The notes under the pieces: generated by a model | What the model was told of the DNA's origin: nothing | Databases searched by the model: none | What the model saw: only the letters and a program-made list of their open reading frames with translations | In this document: positions 6,598 through 14,735 of the stretch, piece after piece | How positions within the stretch are numbered: the first letter of the stretch is position 1 | How the letters are laid out: each line of letters begins with the position of its first letter | Made by a program: the position numbers and the translations under genes | From: JBNLBT01 sp050303435 | Lineage (GTDB): Bacteria > Pseudomonadota > Gammaproteobacteria > Xanthomonadales > Marinicellaceae | NCBI GenBank assembly: GCA_050303435.1 | Contig: JBNLBT010000060.1 | Coordinates: 1 to 20,388 of the forward strand | DNA: 20,388 bases | Reading direction: 5' to 3'

Positions 6598-7584
6598 ATG
6601 GACAAACTATTACAACAAAGCATGCAGGCCTTTCAAGACACGCGGGCTTCCATCGGCACACAAATCCTGGGACAGCAAAAGCTGGTGGACCGCTTATTGA
6701 TGGCCCTGCTGGCGCACGGGCACCTGTTGGTCGAAGGCGCGCCCGGCCTGGCCAAAACCACCGCCATTAAAGTGCTGGCCGAACGCCTTGAAGGCGATTT
6801 TCACCGCATTCAGTTCACCCCCGACCTGCTGCCCGCCGACCTCACCGGCACCGAAGTGTACCGGCCGCAAACCGGCGATTTTGAATTCCAGAAAGGACCG
6901 CTGTTTCACAACCTGATCCTGGCCGACGAGGTCAACCGCGCGCCGGCCAAAGTGCAATCAGCGCTGCTGGAAGCCATGGGTGAACAGCAAATCACCATCG
7001 GCAAAACCACCTACAATCTGCCGCGTCTGTTTTTGGTGATGTCCACCCAGAACCCGATTGAACAGGAAGGCACCTATCCCCTGCCGGAAGCGCAGCTGGA
7101 CCGCTTTCTGATGCACGTCACCATTGACTACCCGCAAGCCGACACCGAACGCGACATCCTCAAACTGGTGCAACAACGCGACCGCCAGGAAGCACGCGAC
7201 GAACGCCCGGAACCCGGTCCCATGTTGAGTCAGAGCGAAGTGTTCAGGGCGCAGCAACAGCTGTTGGACCTGTACGTCAGCGATGGCCTGGAGGCCTATC
7301 TGATCGAATTGATTCTGGCCACACGCGATCCGAAAAAATACGACCCCCAATTGGCCCAGCACATTGCCTTTGGCGGATCGCCGCGGGCCACCATTGCATT
7401 GGACCGCTGCGCCCGGGCCCATGCGTTTCTCGAGCAACGCGATCATTTGTTGCCGGAAGACATCCACGCCGTGATTCACGACGTGCTGCGGCACCGCATC
7501 ATTTTGTCGTTTGAAGCCGAAGCCGAAGGCGTCAGCACCGACGGCGTCATCGACCGGCTGCTGGAAACCGTGCCGCTGCCCTGA
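6598..7584 (+). CDS. MoxR family AAA+ ATPase
   Basis: 328-residue AAA+ ATPase of the MoxR group (AAA_3 domain plus AAA lid). Walker A is GAPGLAKT (47-54), Walker B LILADEVNRAP (106-116, Asp110/Glu111), sensor 1 STQNP (Asn152), and the arginine-finger region PEAQLDRF (Arg169). MoxR proteins act as chaperones that help activate or assemble partner complexes, usually working with VWA-domain proteins encoded beside them. Here it heads a six-gene plus-strand operon with DUF58, DUF4381, two VWA proteins and BatD. The ATG has GGAG four bases upstream. A palindrome at 6541-6555 lies in the promoter region. Confidence 0.95.
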   Translation: MDKLLQQSMQAFQDTRASIGTQILGQQKLVDRLLMALLAHGHLLVEGAPGLAKTTAIKVLAERLEGDFHRIQFTPDLLPADLTGTEVYRPQTGDFEFQKGPLFHNLILADEVNRAPAKVQSALLEAMGEQQITIGKTTYNLPRLFLVMSTQNPIEQEGTYPLPEAQLDRFLMHVTIDYPQADTERDILKLVQQRDRQEARDERPEPGPMLSQSEVFRAQQQLLDLYVSDGLEAYLIELILATRDPKKYDPQLAQHIAFGGSPRATIALDRCARAHAFLEQRDHLLPEDIHAVIHDVLRHRIILSFEAEAEGVSTDGVIDRLLETVPLP

Positions 7585-7593
7585 TCAAGCGCC

Positions 7594-8565
7594 GTGGCCA
7601 AACGATCGACCCAAATCACCCCACCCGAACACGATCCGGCCGTGCGGGTGACCGCTGCAACGCTGGTGCAACAGCGCCATTTCGCCAACCAGTTCAATCT
7701 GACCGGTCTTAAAAAGGCCACGTCGGCGATTTCCGGTTTGCACGATTCGCGTTTTCGCGGTCGCGGCATGGATTATCAGGAATCGCGCGTGTATCAGGCC
7801 GGCGATGACATCCGCAACATGGACTGGCGCGTCACCGCGCGCACCGGCACCGCGCACACCAAATTGTTCCAGGAGGAACGCGAACGGCCGACCCACCTGG
7901 TCATCGACACCAACCGTTGCATGCGTTTTGGCACCCGCCAACAGTTCAAATCGGTGCTGGCGGCCAAACTGGCGGCATTGCTCGGCTGGTCCTCCATGCA
8001 ACAAGGCGACCGCGTCGGCGTGATGAGTTTCGGTGCGCACGGCATTCACGTCGGCAAGCCACTGGCCGGCAAACGCGGCATGATGCAAATGATCGCGCAT
8101 CTGGTGGAGGCCGATCAGCACGACGACGGAGAAGACCACGACCTGGATGAAGCCCTGAAACAGTTGCGCAGCGTCAACCGCCCCGGCAGCCTGATCATTC
8201 TGATCTCGGATTTTTATCACCTCGGCGAAGACGCCCGCAGGCATTTGTTGCAATTGCGCAAACACAACGATGTGCTGGCGCTGATGATCAGCGACCCGTT
8301 CGAAAACCAGACGCCGGCGCCGGCCCGCTACGGCGTGCGCGCCGCGGGTCACAGTCAGGTGCTGGACACCCGCCGCGGGCAAACCCGCCAACGGCTCAGT
8401 GCGTTTCGTCGCGACCACTTGGACGCGGTACAGGCGGCGGTGCTGCGCGCCGGGGTGCCGGTGATTCCGCTGCAGACCGACGACGCCTGGATCACAACCC
8501 TTAAATCGTCCCTCAAAAACCCGGGCACGGCCTGGTTACAATGGCAAGAGCGGGTGCGCGCATGA
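7594..8565 (+). CDS. DUF58 domain protein of the MoxR/Bat operon
   Basis: 323 residues. The DUF58 signature is present at about 57-80 (GMDYQESRVYQAGDDIRNMDW), followed by a VWA-like core with HLVIDTNRCM, LGWSSMQQGDRVGVMSFG and LIILISDFYHLGEDAR. The usual metal-site DxSxS is degenerate here (Asp105-Thr-Asn-Arg-Cys109), so metal binding in the classical way is doubtful. There is no membrane segment, so it is probably cytoplasmic. The start is GTG 7594, nine bases after the MoxR gene. Its end overlaps the next gene by four bases (ATGA). DUF58 proteins accompany MoxR ATPases and are thought to be clients or partners; the biochemical role is unknown. Confidence 0.92.
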   Translation: MAKRSTQITPPEHDPAVRVTAATLVQQRHFANQFNLTGLKKATSAISGLHDSRFRGRGMDYQESRVYQAGDDIRNMDWRVTARTGTAHTKLFQEERERPTHLVIDTNRCMRFGTRQQFKSVLAAKLAALLGWSSMQQGDRVGVMSFGAHGIHVGKPLAGKRGMMQMIAHLVEADQHDDGEDHDLDEALKQLRSVNRPGSLIILISDFYHLGEDARRHLLQLRKHNDVLALMISDPFENQTPAPARYGVRAAGHSQVLDTRRGQTRQRLSAFRRDHLDAVQAAVLRAGVPVIPLQTDDAWITTLKSSLKNPGTAWLQWQERVRA

Positions 8566-9044
8566 ACCCCGATGCGCTGCCATTACGGGACATCCATTTG
8601 CCGCCAGCGCCGGGGTTCTGGCCACTGGCGCCGGGCTGGTGGGTGCTGCTGGTTCTCACCGCAGCCGCGGCGCTGTGGCTGTTGTGGCGCTGGCTGCGCT
8701 GGCGCCGGGCGCAGCGCCGTTTGCGCGCCTTGCAAGAAGCCACCGGCCGCCTGGCCTTTGAGCACCGCAAAAACGCCGATGACCACTGGCTGGCTGCACA
8801 GACTTCGCAGTTGCTGCGCCGCTACGTGCGTCATCACCTGGGCGATCAGGCCGCGGCCGCACTGGCCGGGGACGCCTGGATCGATTTCCTCAATTCACGT
8901 CTGCGCAAGGCCTCTTTTGATCCGCATCGTCAGGCCCTGTTGCACGGCGCCTTCCAGCCACACATTGAACTGGATGCCCCCGCCCTGCTGCACACCGTGA
9001 ATCTGTTCATGCAACAAAACAACCGGAGCGGCACGCATGTATGA
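8562..9044 (+). CDS. DUF4381 membrane protein
   Basis: 160 residues from ATG 8562, the start that overlaps the DUF58 stop (ATGA). An earlier in-frame start at 8541 is less likely. A short PLRDIHLPPAPGFWPLAPGWW lead, typical of DUF4381, runs into one membrane segment (about 28-47, WWVLLVLTAAAALWLLW) and an Arg-rich inside-positive stretch (RWLRWRRAQRR). The soluble C-terminal part has the family's Leu-rich helices (TSQLLRRYVRHHLGD, AGDAWIDFLN). It overlaps the BatA-type gene by eight bases. The family occurs in MoxR operons and probably forms part of the inner-membrane complex; its role is not established. Confidence 0.88.
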   Translation: MNPDALPLRDIHLPPAPGFWPLAPGWWVLLVLTAAAALWLLWRWLRWRRAQRRLRALQEATGRLAFEHRKNADDHWLAAQTSQLLRRYVRHHLGDQAAAALAGDAWIDFLNSRLRKASFDPHRQALLHGAFQPHIELDAPALLHTVNLFMQQNNRSGTHV

Positions 9045-10014
9045 ACTGCATTGGCCCTGGAGTCTGCTGCTGCTGCCATTGCCGCTGCTGTTGGCGCGCC
9101 TGCCGGCGGTAAAAAGCGCGCGGTCCGGGCTGGTGAGGGTGCCGTTTTATGCCGATTTGCTGGGCGGAATGAATGCCGGCACGGACGGCGGTCGATGGTG
9201 GCGCAACGCGCTGCTTTGGGTGTTTTTTGTGTTGGCGCTGTCTCGCCCGCAGTGGATTGGTGAGCCGGTGCCACTGCCGGTGCAGGGTCGCGATTTGATG
9301 CTGGCCATTGACATCTCCGGCAGCATGGAACAACCCGACATGATTCTGGCCGGTCGTCGAGTGGATCGTCTGACCGCGGTCAAATCGGTGGCCGGCGATT
9401 TCATCGACCGGCGCGCCGGCGACCGCATCGGACTGATTTTGTTCGGTGAAAACGCCTATCTGCAGGCGCCGCTGACCTTCGACCGCGCCACCGTTAAAAC
9501 CCTCCTTCTGGAAGCGGCCATCGGCCTGGCCGGCAAAGCCACAGCCATCGGCGACTCCATCGGCCTGGCAGTGAAAAAAGCGCGCGAAACCGAAAACCCC
9601 CAGCGCCTGTTGATACTGCTCACCGACGGGCGCAACACCGCCGGCGCAATCGACCCGCTGAAGGCCACCGAGCTGGCGGCGGCCGAAGACATGAAAATTT
9701 ACACCATTGGGGTTGGCGCTGAGCGCATGGTGGTGAACCGGATGTCCACATTTCAGCAAACCATCAACCCGTCTGCGGACCTGGACGAACCCACGCTGAA
9801 GAAAATCGCCGCGATGACCGGCGGGCGCTATTTCCGTGCCCGCGACCTGAGCGAACTGGAACAGATATACCGCCTGCTGGATGAAATGGAACCGCTGGCC
9901 GAAGAAGCCCAGTTTCACCGGCCGGTTGAAGAATTGTTTTATTGGCCCTTGCTGCTGGGGCTGCTGGCGCTGATGGCTTCGCTGTTCCTGCGTGGAGGCA
10001 CCGATGTGGTCTGA
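9037..10014 (+). CDS. batA: BatA-type VWA domain membrane protein
   Basis: 325 residues. Two hydrophobic segments near the N terminus (about 8-22 and 57-70) and one at the C terminus (about 308-322) flank a von Willebrand A domain (about 85-285), as in BatA-type proteins. The MIDAS metal site looks intact: DISGSM (Asp92, Ser94, Ser96), a Thr near 169 and LLTDGRN (Asp197). BatA proteins were named for Bacteroides aerotolerance; in other bacteria they go with MoxR ATPases in stress survival. The gene overlaps both neighbours, by eight bases on the left and eleven on the right, so translation is probably coupled. Confidence 0.92.
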   Translation: MYELHWPWSLLLLPLPLLLARLPAVKSARSGLVRVPFYADLLGGMNAGTDGGRWWRNALLWVFFVLALSRPQWIGEPVPLPVQGRDLMLAIDISGSMEQPDMILAGRRVDRLTAVKSVAGDFIDRRAGDRIGLILFGENAYLQAPLTFDRATVKTLLLEAAIGLAGKATAIGDSIGLAVKKARETENPQRLLILLTDGRNTAGAIDPLKATELAAAEDMKIYTIGVGAERMVVNRMSTFQQTINPSADLDEPTLKKIAAMTGGRYFRARDLSELEQIYRLLDEMEPLAEEAQFHRPVEELFYWPLLLGLLALMASLFLRGGTDVV

Positions 10015-11863
10015 GTTGCATTTTCTGCGCCCTGAATTTTTGCTGTTACTGCTGCCGGTGGTGTATTTGCTGTTGCGTTACATCAACCGCCGCGCGCAGC
10101 AAGACGGCTGGCAGCACAGCTGCGACGCCAACCTGCTGCAAGCCATGCAGGTGCACAGCGCGCGTCAGGCCAGCGCCTTGCGCTGGTTGTACTGGCCGGT
10201 GGCGGTGTTGACGGTTCTGGCCTTGGCCGGCCCCGCGTTCCGGCAAGTGCCGATGCCGGTGTTCACCAACCAGGCGGCCCTGGTTGTGGCGCTGGACTTG
10301 TCCAACAGCATGCGCTCTGAAGACTTGAAGCCCAGCCGGCTGCAGCGCGCCAAATTCAAGATCAAGGACCTGTTGCTGCAACGTCAGGACGGGCAAAGCG
10401 CTTTGCTGGTGTATTCGGGCGACGCGTTTGTGGTGACGCCTTTGACCGATGACGTGGAGACCATCGTGTCCTTGCTCGACGCCATTGACCCGGACATCAT
10501 GCCGGTGGGCGGCTCCAGTACCCGCAGTGCGTTGAGCCAGGCCGGTGCATTGCTCGAACAGGCCGGCGCGCATCAGGGACTGGTGGTGCTGATCACCGAT
10601 GAAGTTCGCGACGTGCAGGACGCGTTGGAGGCCGTCGATGAATTGCGCGCGCGCTCCCATCGGGTTTCGGTGCTGGGCGTCGGCACCGCAGAAGGCGCAC
10701 CGATTCCCACCCGTCAAGGCTTCCTCAAAGACCGCAATGGACAAATCGTGGTGCCGCGACTGGAGATCGGACCGATGCAACAGCTGGCACAGGCCGGCGG
10801 CGGGCGCTTCAGCACCCTGACCCATGGCAACGGCGACCTTGAGCGGGTGTTGTCGCTGTCGGCGCAGGCCGAGGACGACCGCAGTCAGCAGAATGACCTG
10901 CGCGCGGCCCGGTATCTGGACGAAGGGCCCTGGCTGTTGTTGTTGATTGCGCCATTGCTGGCGCTGATGTACCGGCGCGGACTTTTGCTGTGCGCGCTGT
11001 TCACTGTCACAGCCTTGCCACAACGCGCCGACGCCTTTGAATGGGACGCCTTGTGGTACAACGCCGATCAACGGGCCCACCAGGCCTTGCAGGACGCCCG
11101 GCCTCAGGACGCCGCCGAGCTGGCGCACAGCGACGCCTTGAAAGGCGCGGCCGCCTATCGCGGCGAATCGTACGCCGACGCCGCGCAACTGTTCAACGGA
11201 GAATCCGTCACCGATCTGTACAACCGCGGCAACGCGCTGGCCAAAAACGGCGATCTTCAGGGCGCATTGAACAGCTACGAGCGCGCCCTGGCCAAGGATC
11301 CGCAACACGCCGATGCGCTGTACAACAAATCGCTGGTGGAACAGGCCTTGCAACAACAACAGCAACAACAGCAACAATCACAGGGCGATGGCGAACAGCA
11401 ACAGGACGGCAGCCCGAGCGATGAGAATTCCGCCGAATCCAGCCCCGCCGGTGAAAACCAGAACGCAGAGGATTCCCAGCAATCCCAGAAGCCAGGCGAA
11501 AACGGCGAGGAGTCGATGGACGAAGCGGCGCGCCAACAAGAAGCCGATGCGCAGCAACAACAGGCTGAAAAAGATCGCCATAAACAAGCCGAACAGGCAC
11601 AGGACGGCGAAGAGTCGGACGAACAGTCGAGCGCGTCCGAAGAAACGGGGTCGCCCGGTGAAGAGGGCGAAGACGCTGAGCAAATGGCGGAAATGAGCGC
11701 CGAGGAAAAAGCCCTGGATGCTGAGGAAAAACAGGCCATGGAGCAATGGCTGCGGCGCATCAAGGACGACCCCGGCGGCCTGCTGCGGCGCAAGTTTCTG
11801 TATCAATACCACCGCCGCGGCAGCGCCAGCGAGCGCCGCGGCACACAAGACGAGGACTGGTGA
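10004..11863 (+). CDS. BatB-BatC fusion: VWA domain plus TPR and Gln/Glu-rich tail
   Basis: 619 residues. The start is ATG 10004, with GGAGG at 9994-9998; a GTG at 9992 lies within that site and is rejected. Order: membrane segment (about 9-25), second segment (61-76), VWA domain (about 92-275) with MIDAS Asp98, Ser100, Ser102 and LITDE, then hydrophobic segments (about 305-340). After these come TPR-like repeats (about 345-445, best seen in YNRGNALAKNGDLQGALNSY), nine consecutive Gln (450-458) and a long Gln/Glu/Asp/Ser-rich tail. The protein ends with DPGGLLRRKFLYQY, a motif seen at BatC C termini. BatB and BatC are separate genes in Bacteroides; here they are one. Partner of MoxR and BatA at the inner membrane, with the TPR part probably outside it. 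Confidence 0.9.
   Translation: MWSELHFLRPEFLLLLLPVVYLLLRYINRRAQQDGWQHSCDANLLQAMQVHSARQASALRWLYWPVAVLTVLALAGPAFRQVPMPVFTNQAALVVALDLSNSMRSEDLKPSRLQRAKFKIKDLLLQRQDGQSALLVYSGDAFVVTPLTDDVETIVSLLDAIDPDIMPVGGSSTRSALSQAGALLEQAGAHQGLVVLITDEVRDVQDALEAVDELRARSHRVSVLGVGTAEGAPIPTRQGFLKDRNGQIVVPRLEIGPMQQLAQAGGGRFSTLTHGNGDLERVLSLSAQAEDDRSQQNDLRAARYLDEGPWLLLLIAPLLALMYRRGLLLCALFTVTALPQRADAFEWDALWYNADQRAHQALQDARPQDAAELAHSDALKGAAAYRGESYADAAQLFNGESVTDLYNRGNALAKNGDLQGALNSYERALAKDPQHADALYNKSLVEQALQQQQQQQQQSQGDGEQQQDGSPSDENSAESSPAGENQNAEDSQQSQKPGENGEESMDEAARQQEADAQQQQAEKDRHKQAEQAQDGEESDEQSSASEETGSPGEEGEDAEQMAEMSAEEKALDAEEKQAMEQWLRRIKDDPGGLLRRKFLYQYHRRGSASERRGTQDEDW
11351..11377 (+). repeat. CAA/CAG tract coding nine glutamines
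   Basis: Nine in-frame CAA or CAG codons at the junction between the TPR and the low-complexity tail of the BatB-BatC fusion. More Gln-rich clusters follow near 11395-11405 and 11555-11567. Such tracts can change length by slippage, though the mixed CAA/CAG pattern reduces that. Confidence 0.85.
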
Positions 11864-11866
11864 GTT

Positions 11867-13549
11867 ATGCGACGCGTGTGTATTTTTTTGTTGTGCTTTC
11901 CGGCCGTGCTGCAGGCGGCGGTGACGGCCCAGGTGGACCGGCAACAATTGCTGTTGGGTGAGTCGCTGACGCTGGAAGTTGTCAGCGATGGCGCCAACAC
12001 CACACAACCGGATTTTTCTCTGCTCAGCGACGTGTTCGACGTCGGCCACGTGAGCACGTCCTCGTCGACACAAATGTACAATGGCCAGGTGGTGCAACAG
12101 GTGATGTGGCAGGTGATGCTGATCCCCAAAACCGCCGGTGAACACACCATACCGCCGCTGGATGTGAACGGTGAAATGACCCGACCCATCGCCATTCAGG
12201 TGAAACAACCCGACCCCAACGCCAAGGCCAAGGGCGATTTGTTCATCGAGCTGGCGCTGGACAAAACGACGGCCTTTGTGCAGGAGCAGGTGGTGCTGAC
12301 GGTGCGTTTGCTGTACGCCGTGAACGTGCGCAGCGGTTCTTTGAGTGAACCGGATGCCGACGGGCTGATCGTGCACCAGCTGGGCAAAGGCAGCAACTAC
12401 ACCACGCAGCGCGACGGCCGCAGCTATCAAGTGCTGGAACGCCGCTACGCGCTGTTTGCCGAACAGTCCGGGCCGATGCAGATCAAGCCGCTGGTGTTCA
12501 CCGGTGAGGTGGTCACCTCCGAGCGCCGCGCCTACAGCCTGTTTCAGCCCAGTCGGCGCATGCAAACGGTGTCCGAACCGCTGCAACTTGAGATCAAACA
12601 GATCCCTCAGGACCAGTTGGACGTGGACTGGTTGCCGGCCAAACAGTTGTTGCTGGAACAAACCTGGGACCACGAAGGGCCCTACAAAGCCGGTGAACCG
12701 ATCGGCCTGACCCTGAGCATCACGGCGCGTGGACTGGAAGAAAATCAGCTGCCCGACCTGCAGGTGACAGCACCCGAAGGTTTCAAAGTCTATTCTGACA
12801 CCACCGACACCATCACACAAAACGACGGCCAAGACCTGTTGTCCCGAAAAATCATGAAGTTCGCGTTGATCCCTTCACGTGCAGGGCGGCTTGAATACCC
12901 CGGCATGTCTCTGCCCTGGTACAACAGCGTCAGCAACCATCGGGCCGAAGCGCGGGTGGATGGTCGTGTATTTGAGGTGTTGCCCGGTGACGGGCTGGCC
13001 GTGACCCCAGCCAAGACCGCGGGTCAGACGGCGGCCCAGAGTGCCCCGGAATTGTCCCCCGCCGTCGATGCCAATGGCGCGCTGCCTGCACCAGATCAAC
13101 CGGCTTCGATCGGTTCCGCGGCGCTGTGGAAACCCGCCTTTTTTGCCTCGCTGCTGTTGTGGGTGCTGAGCGCGCTGTGGTTGTGGCGCCGTGGGGCGAA
13201 GGCCGGGCAACCCACAGCGCCCGACGAATCCGCCCAGCGCGCGCAGGCCAGACCGTTGCGGGCCGCGCTCAAGCAAAGCGATCCGCACGCGCTGCAACAG
13301 GCGCTGATCAACTGGTGGAATCACCACAGCGACGCAGCGGTCACCAATCTGGGGCAAATCCGCAACGCCATTGCGGACGAAGAAATCATCGCCGCGCTGG
13401 ATGCGTTGCAGGCGCAGCTGTACGGGCGCAGCGATGCGGCCGAGGCCGGTGATCGGCCGTGGGCCATGTGGGCCCGTTCGGGCCGCTTGCAGCCGGCCGC
13501 ACCGCCACAGGCAAAAACCTCCACCGTGTTGCCGCCGCTGTATCGCTGA
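11867..13549 (+). CDS. batD: BatD family protein
   Basis: 560 residues. An N-terminal signal peptide (MRRVCIFLLCFPAVLQAAV) is followed by Ig-like or beta-rich domains. Recognisable stretches are VDRQQLLLGESLTLEVVSDG, DVGHVSTSSSTQMYNG, AGEHTIPPLDVNG and PSRAGRLEYPGM, typical of BatD. One membrane segment lies at about 422-442, followed by a cytoplasmic C-terminal domain of about 115 residues rich in Ala, Arg and Gln. The bulk should be periplasmic, anchored at the inner membrane next to BatA/B. The gene begins three bases after the fusion gene and is the last of the operon. I see no clear terminator in the 72 bases after it. Confidence 0.9.
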   Translation: MRRVCIFLLCFPAVLQAAVTAQVDRQQLLLGESLTLEVVSDGANTTQPDFSLLSDVFDVGHVSTSSSTQMYNGQVVQQVMWQVMLIPKTAGEHTIPPLDVNGEMTRPIAIQVKQPDPNAKAKGDLFIELALDKTTAFVQEQVVLTVRLLYAVNVRSGSLSEPDADGLIVHQLGKGSNYTTQRDGRSYQVLERRYALFAEQSGPMQIKPLVFTGEVVTSERRAYSLFQPSRRMQTVSEPLQLEIKQIPQDQLDVDWLPAKQLLLEQTWDHEGPYKAGEPIGLTLSITARGLEENQLPDLQVTAPEGFKVYSDTTDTITQNDGQDLLSRKIMKFALIPSRAGRLEYPGMSLPWYNSVSNHRAEARVDGRVFEVLPGDGLAVTPAKTAGQTAAQSAPELSPAVDANGALPAPDQPASIGSAALWKPAFFASLLLWVLSALWLWRRGAKAGQPTAPDESAQRAQARPLRAALKQSDPHALQQALINWWNHHSDAAVTNLGQIRNAIADEEIIAALDALQAQLYGRSDAAEAGDRPWAMWARSGRLQPAAPPQAKTSTVLPPLYR

Positions 13550-13560
13550 TCATCGAAGCA

Positions 13561-13591
13561 TTGACGCATGACCCGCTCTGGGTGATATGAT
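13561..13591 (+). promoter_or_regulatory. Promoter of the sorbosone dehydrogenase-like gene
   Basis: TTGACG (13561-13566) and TATGAT (13586-13591) with TG one base before the -10 (extended -10, TGATATGAT). The 19-base spacer is long, but an extended -10 tolerates this. Predicted transcription would start near 13598, inside a near-perfect palindrome (13592-13609). Confidence 0.55.
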
Positions 13592-13609
13592 GGTGGCTTT
13601 AAATCCACC
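13592..13609. promoter_or_regulatory. 18-base near-perfect palindrome over the predicted start of transcription
   Basis: GGTGGCTTTAAATCCACC is symmetrical at 16 of 18 positions (one non-pairing pair). It lies directly after the -10 element and 12 bases before the ATG. A repressor bound here would block transcription, so it is a candidate operator; it could also form a weak mRNA hairpin over the ribosome site. Confidence 0.45.
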
Positions 13610-13621
13610 GGAACACAACGC

Positions 13622-14728
13622 ATGCGCACCGTGCTTTTGCTCTCTCTGATCCTGTTTTCCACCCACAGTCGCGGCGTCGCCAGCGCGGAGCAACTGGCCC
13701 ACATCAAACTGCCCCCAGGGTTCACCATAGAGGTGTACGTCAACGACATCATCAATGCCCGGCAAATGGTGCTCGGCGATCAAGGCACTTTGTTTGTTGG
13801 CAGCCGCAGCGCCGGCCGTGTTTACGCGGTGCTTGACAGCGACGGCGATGGCCGCCACGATCGCCAGCTGCTGGTGGCCAAAGGCCTCAACATGCCTTCC
13901 GGCCTGGCCTTTCGCAACGGCCATCTGTACGTGGCCGCCGTCAATCGCATTCTGGCCTTTGAAAACATTGAACAGTCCCTGCCGGTGATGCCCGAACCGC
14001 GCACCGTGTATGACCGCCTGCCGGACAAAACCCACCACGGCTGGAAATTCATTCGCTTTGATGCGCGCGGCCGCTTGATTGTGCCGGTCGGTGCGCCGTG
14101 CAACGTGTGCGACGACGGCGGCGTGTTCTCCAGCATTCTGGAAGTCGACCTGGACGCGCAAAGCCACCGCATTCTCGCCGCCGGTGTGCGCAACAGCGTG
14201 GGGTTTGATTTTCATCCGGACAGCGGGAATCTGTGGTTCACTGACAACGGCCGCGACCACCTGGGTGATGATGTGCCCGACGACGAATTGAATCACCTGA
14301 GTCAGCCCGGCCAGCATTTTGGCTTCCCGCACTTTCACGCCGGCGACGTCGCCGATCCGACGTTTGCCGCCGGTCACACCGCCGCTGAGTTTAAAGCGCC
14401 TGCGGCCCGACTGGGCGCCCATGTGGCGCCACTGGGCATGGAGTTTTATCGCGGTGCTCGCTTCCCCGAAGAATACCGCGGCGACATCTTCATCGCCGAG
14501 CATGGCTCCTGGAATCGCAGCAGCAAAGTCGGCTACCGGGTGCGGCGGGTGCACATGGATGGCGATGAAGTCACCGGTTTATCGGTGTTTGCTGAAGGCT
14601 GGCTGCAGGGTGAGAAAGCCTGGGGTCGTCCGGCCGCCGTGTTGACGCTGCCGGATGGGTCCTTGCTGGTTTCAGACGACGCCGCCAGCGCCATTTATCG
14701 GATTGATTACACGGGCACGCCGCGCTGA
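13622..14728 (+). CDS. Sorbosone/glucose dehydrogenase-like exported PQQ-type beta-propeller
   Basis: 368 residues with a signal peptide (MRTVLLLSLILFSTHSRGVASA), so probably periplasmic. Family features run through the propeller: KLPPGFTIEVYV, MPSGLAFRNGHLYVA, the His pair KTHHGWKF (138-139, likely catalytic region), GVRNSVGFDFHP (188-199), DNGRDHLGDDVPDDELN (208-224) and EHGSWNRS (293-300). These match L-sorbosone dehydrogenase/soluble PQQ-glucose dehydrogenase-type proteins, which oxidise sugars or aldoses with PQQ. DSDGDGRHD (72-80) looks like a calcium loop, and Cys160/Cys163 form a CxxC. The substrate cannot be read from sequence, and many members are uncharacterised. No PQQ synthesis gene is in the window. 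It has its own promoter and converges with plsB, the stops seven bases apart. Confidence 0.88.
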   Translation: MRTVLLLSLILFSTHSRGVASAEQLAHIKLPPGFTIEVYVNDIINARQMVLGDQGTLFVGSRSAGRVYAVLDSDGDGRHDRQLLVAKGLNMPSGLAFRNGHLYVAAVNRILAFENIEQSLPVMPEPRTVYDRLPDKTHHGWKFIRFDARGRLIVPVGAPCNVCDDGGVFSSILEVDLDAQSHRILAAGVRNSVGFDFHPDSGNLWFTDNGRDHLGDDVPDDELNHLSQPGQHFGFPHFHAGDVADPTFAAGHTAAEFKAPAARLGAHVAPLGMEFYRGARFPEEYRGDIFIAEHGSWNRSSKVGYRVRRVHMDGDEVTGLSVFAEGWLQGEKAWGRPAAVLTLPDGSLLVSDDAASAIYRIDYTGTPR

Positions 14729-14735
14729 GAGAACG

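Noticed and set aside
9007..9918. 303-codon open frame on the minus strand
   Set aside because: Antisense to the BatA-type gene with an intact MIDAS motif; no independent evidence.
10046..11377. 443-codon open frame on the minus strand
   Set aside because: Antisense shadow of the VWA/TPR gene; Gln/His/Arg-rich with no domain.
11351..11377. CAA/CAG tract as a repeat element or phase-variation switch
   Set aside because: Mixed codons in frame with a normal BatC-like linker; an in-frame triplet tract cannot switch the frame off.
11378..12832. 484-codon open frame on the minus strand
   Set aside because: Antisense to the BatB-BatC fusion and BatD. No recognisable domain, and its composition (His/Gln/Leu-rich) mirrors the coding strand.
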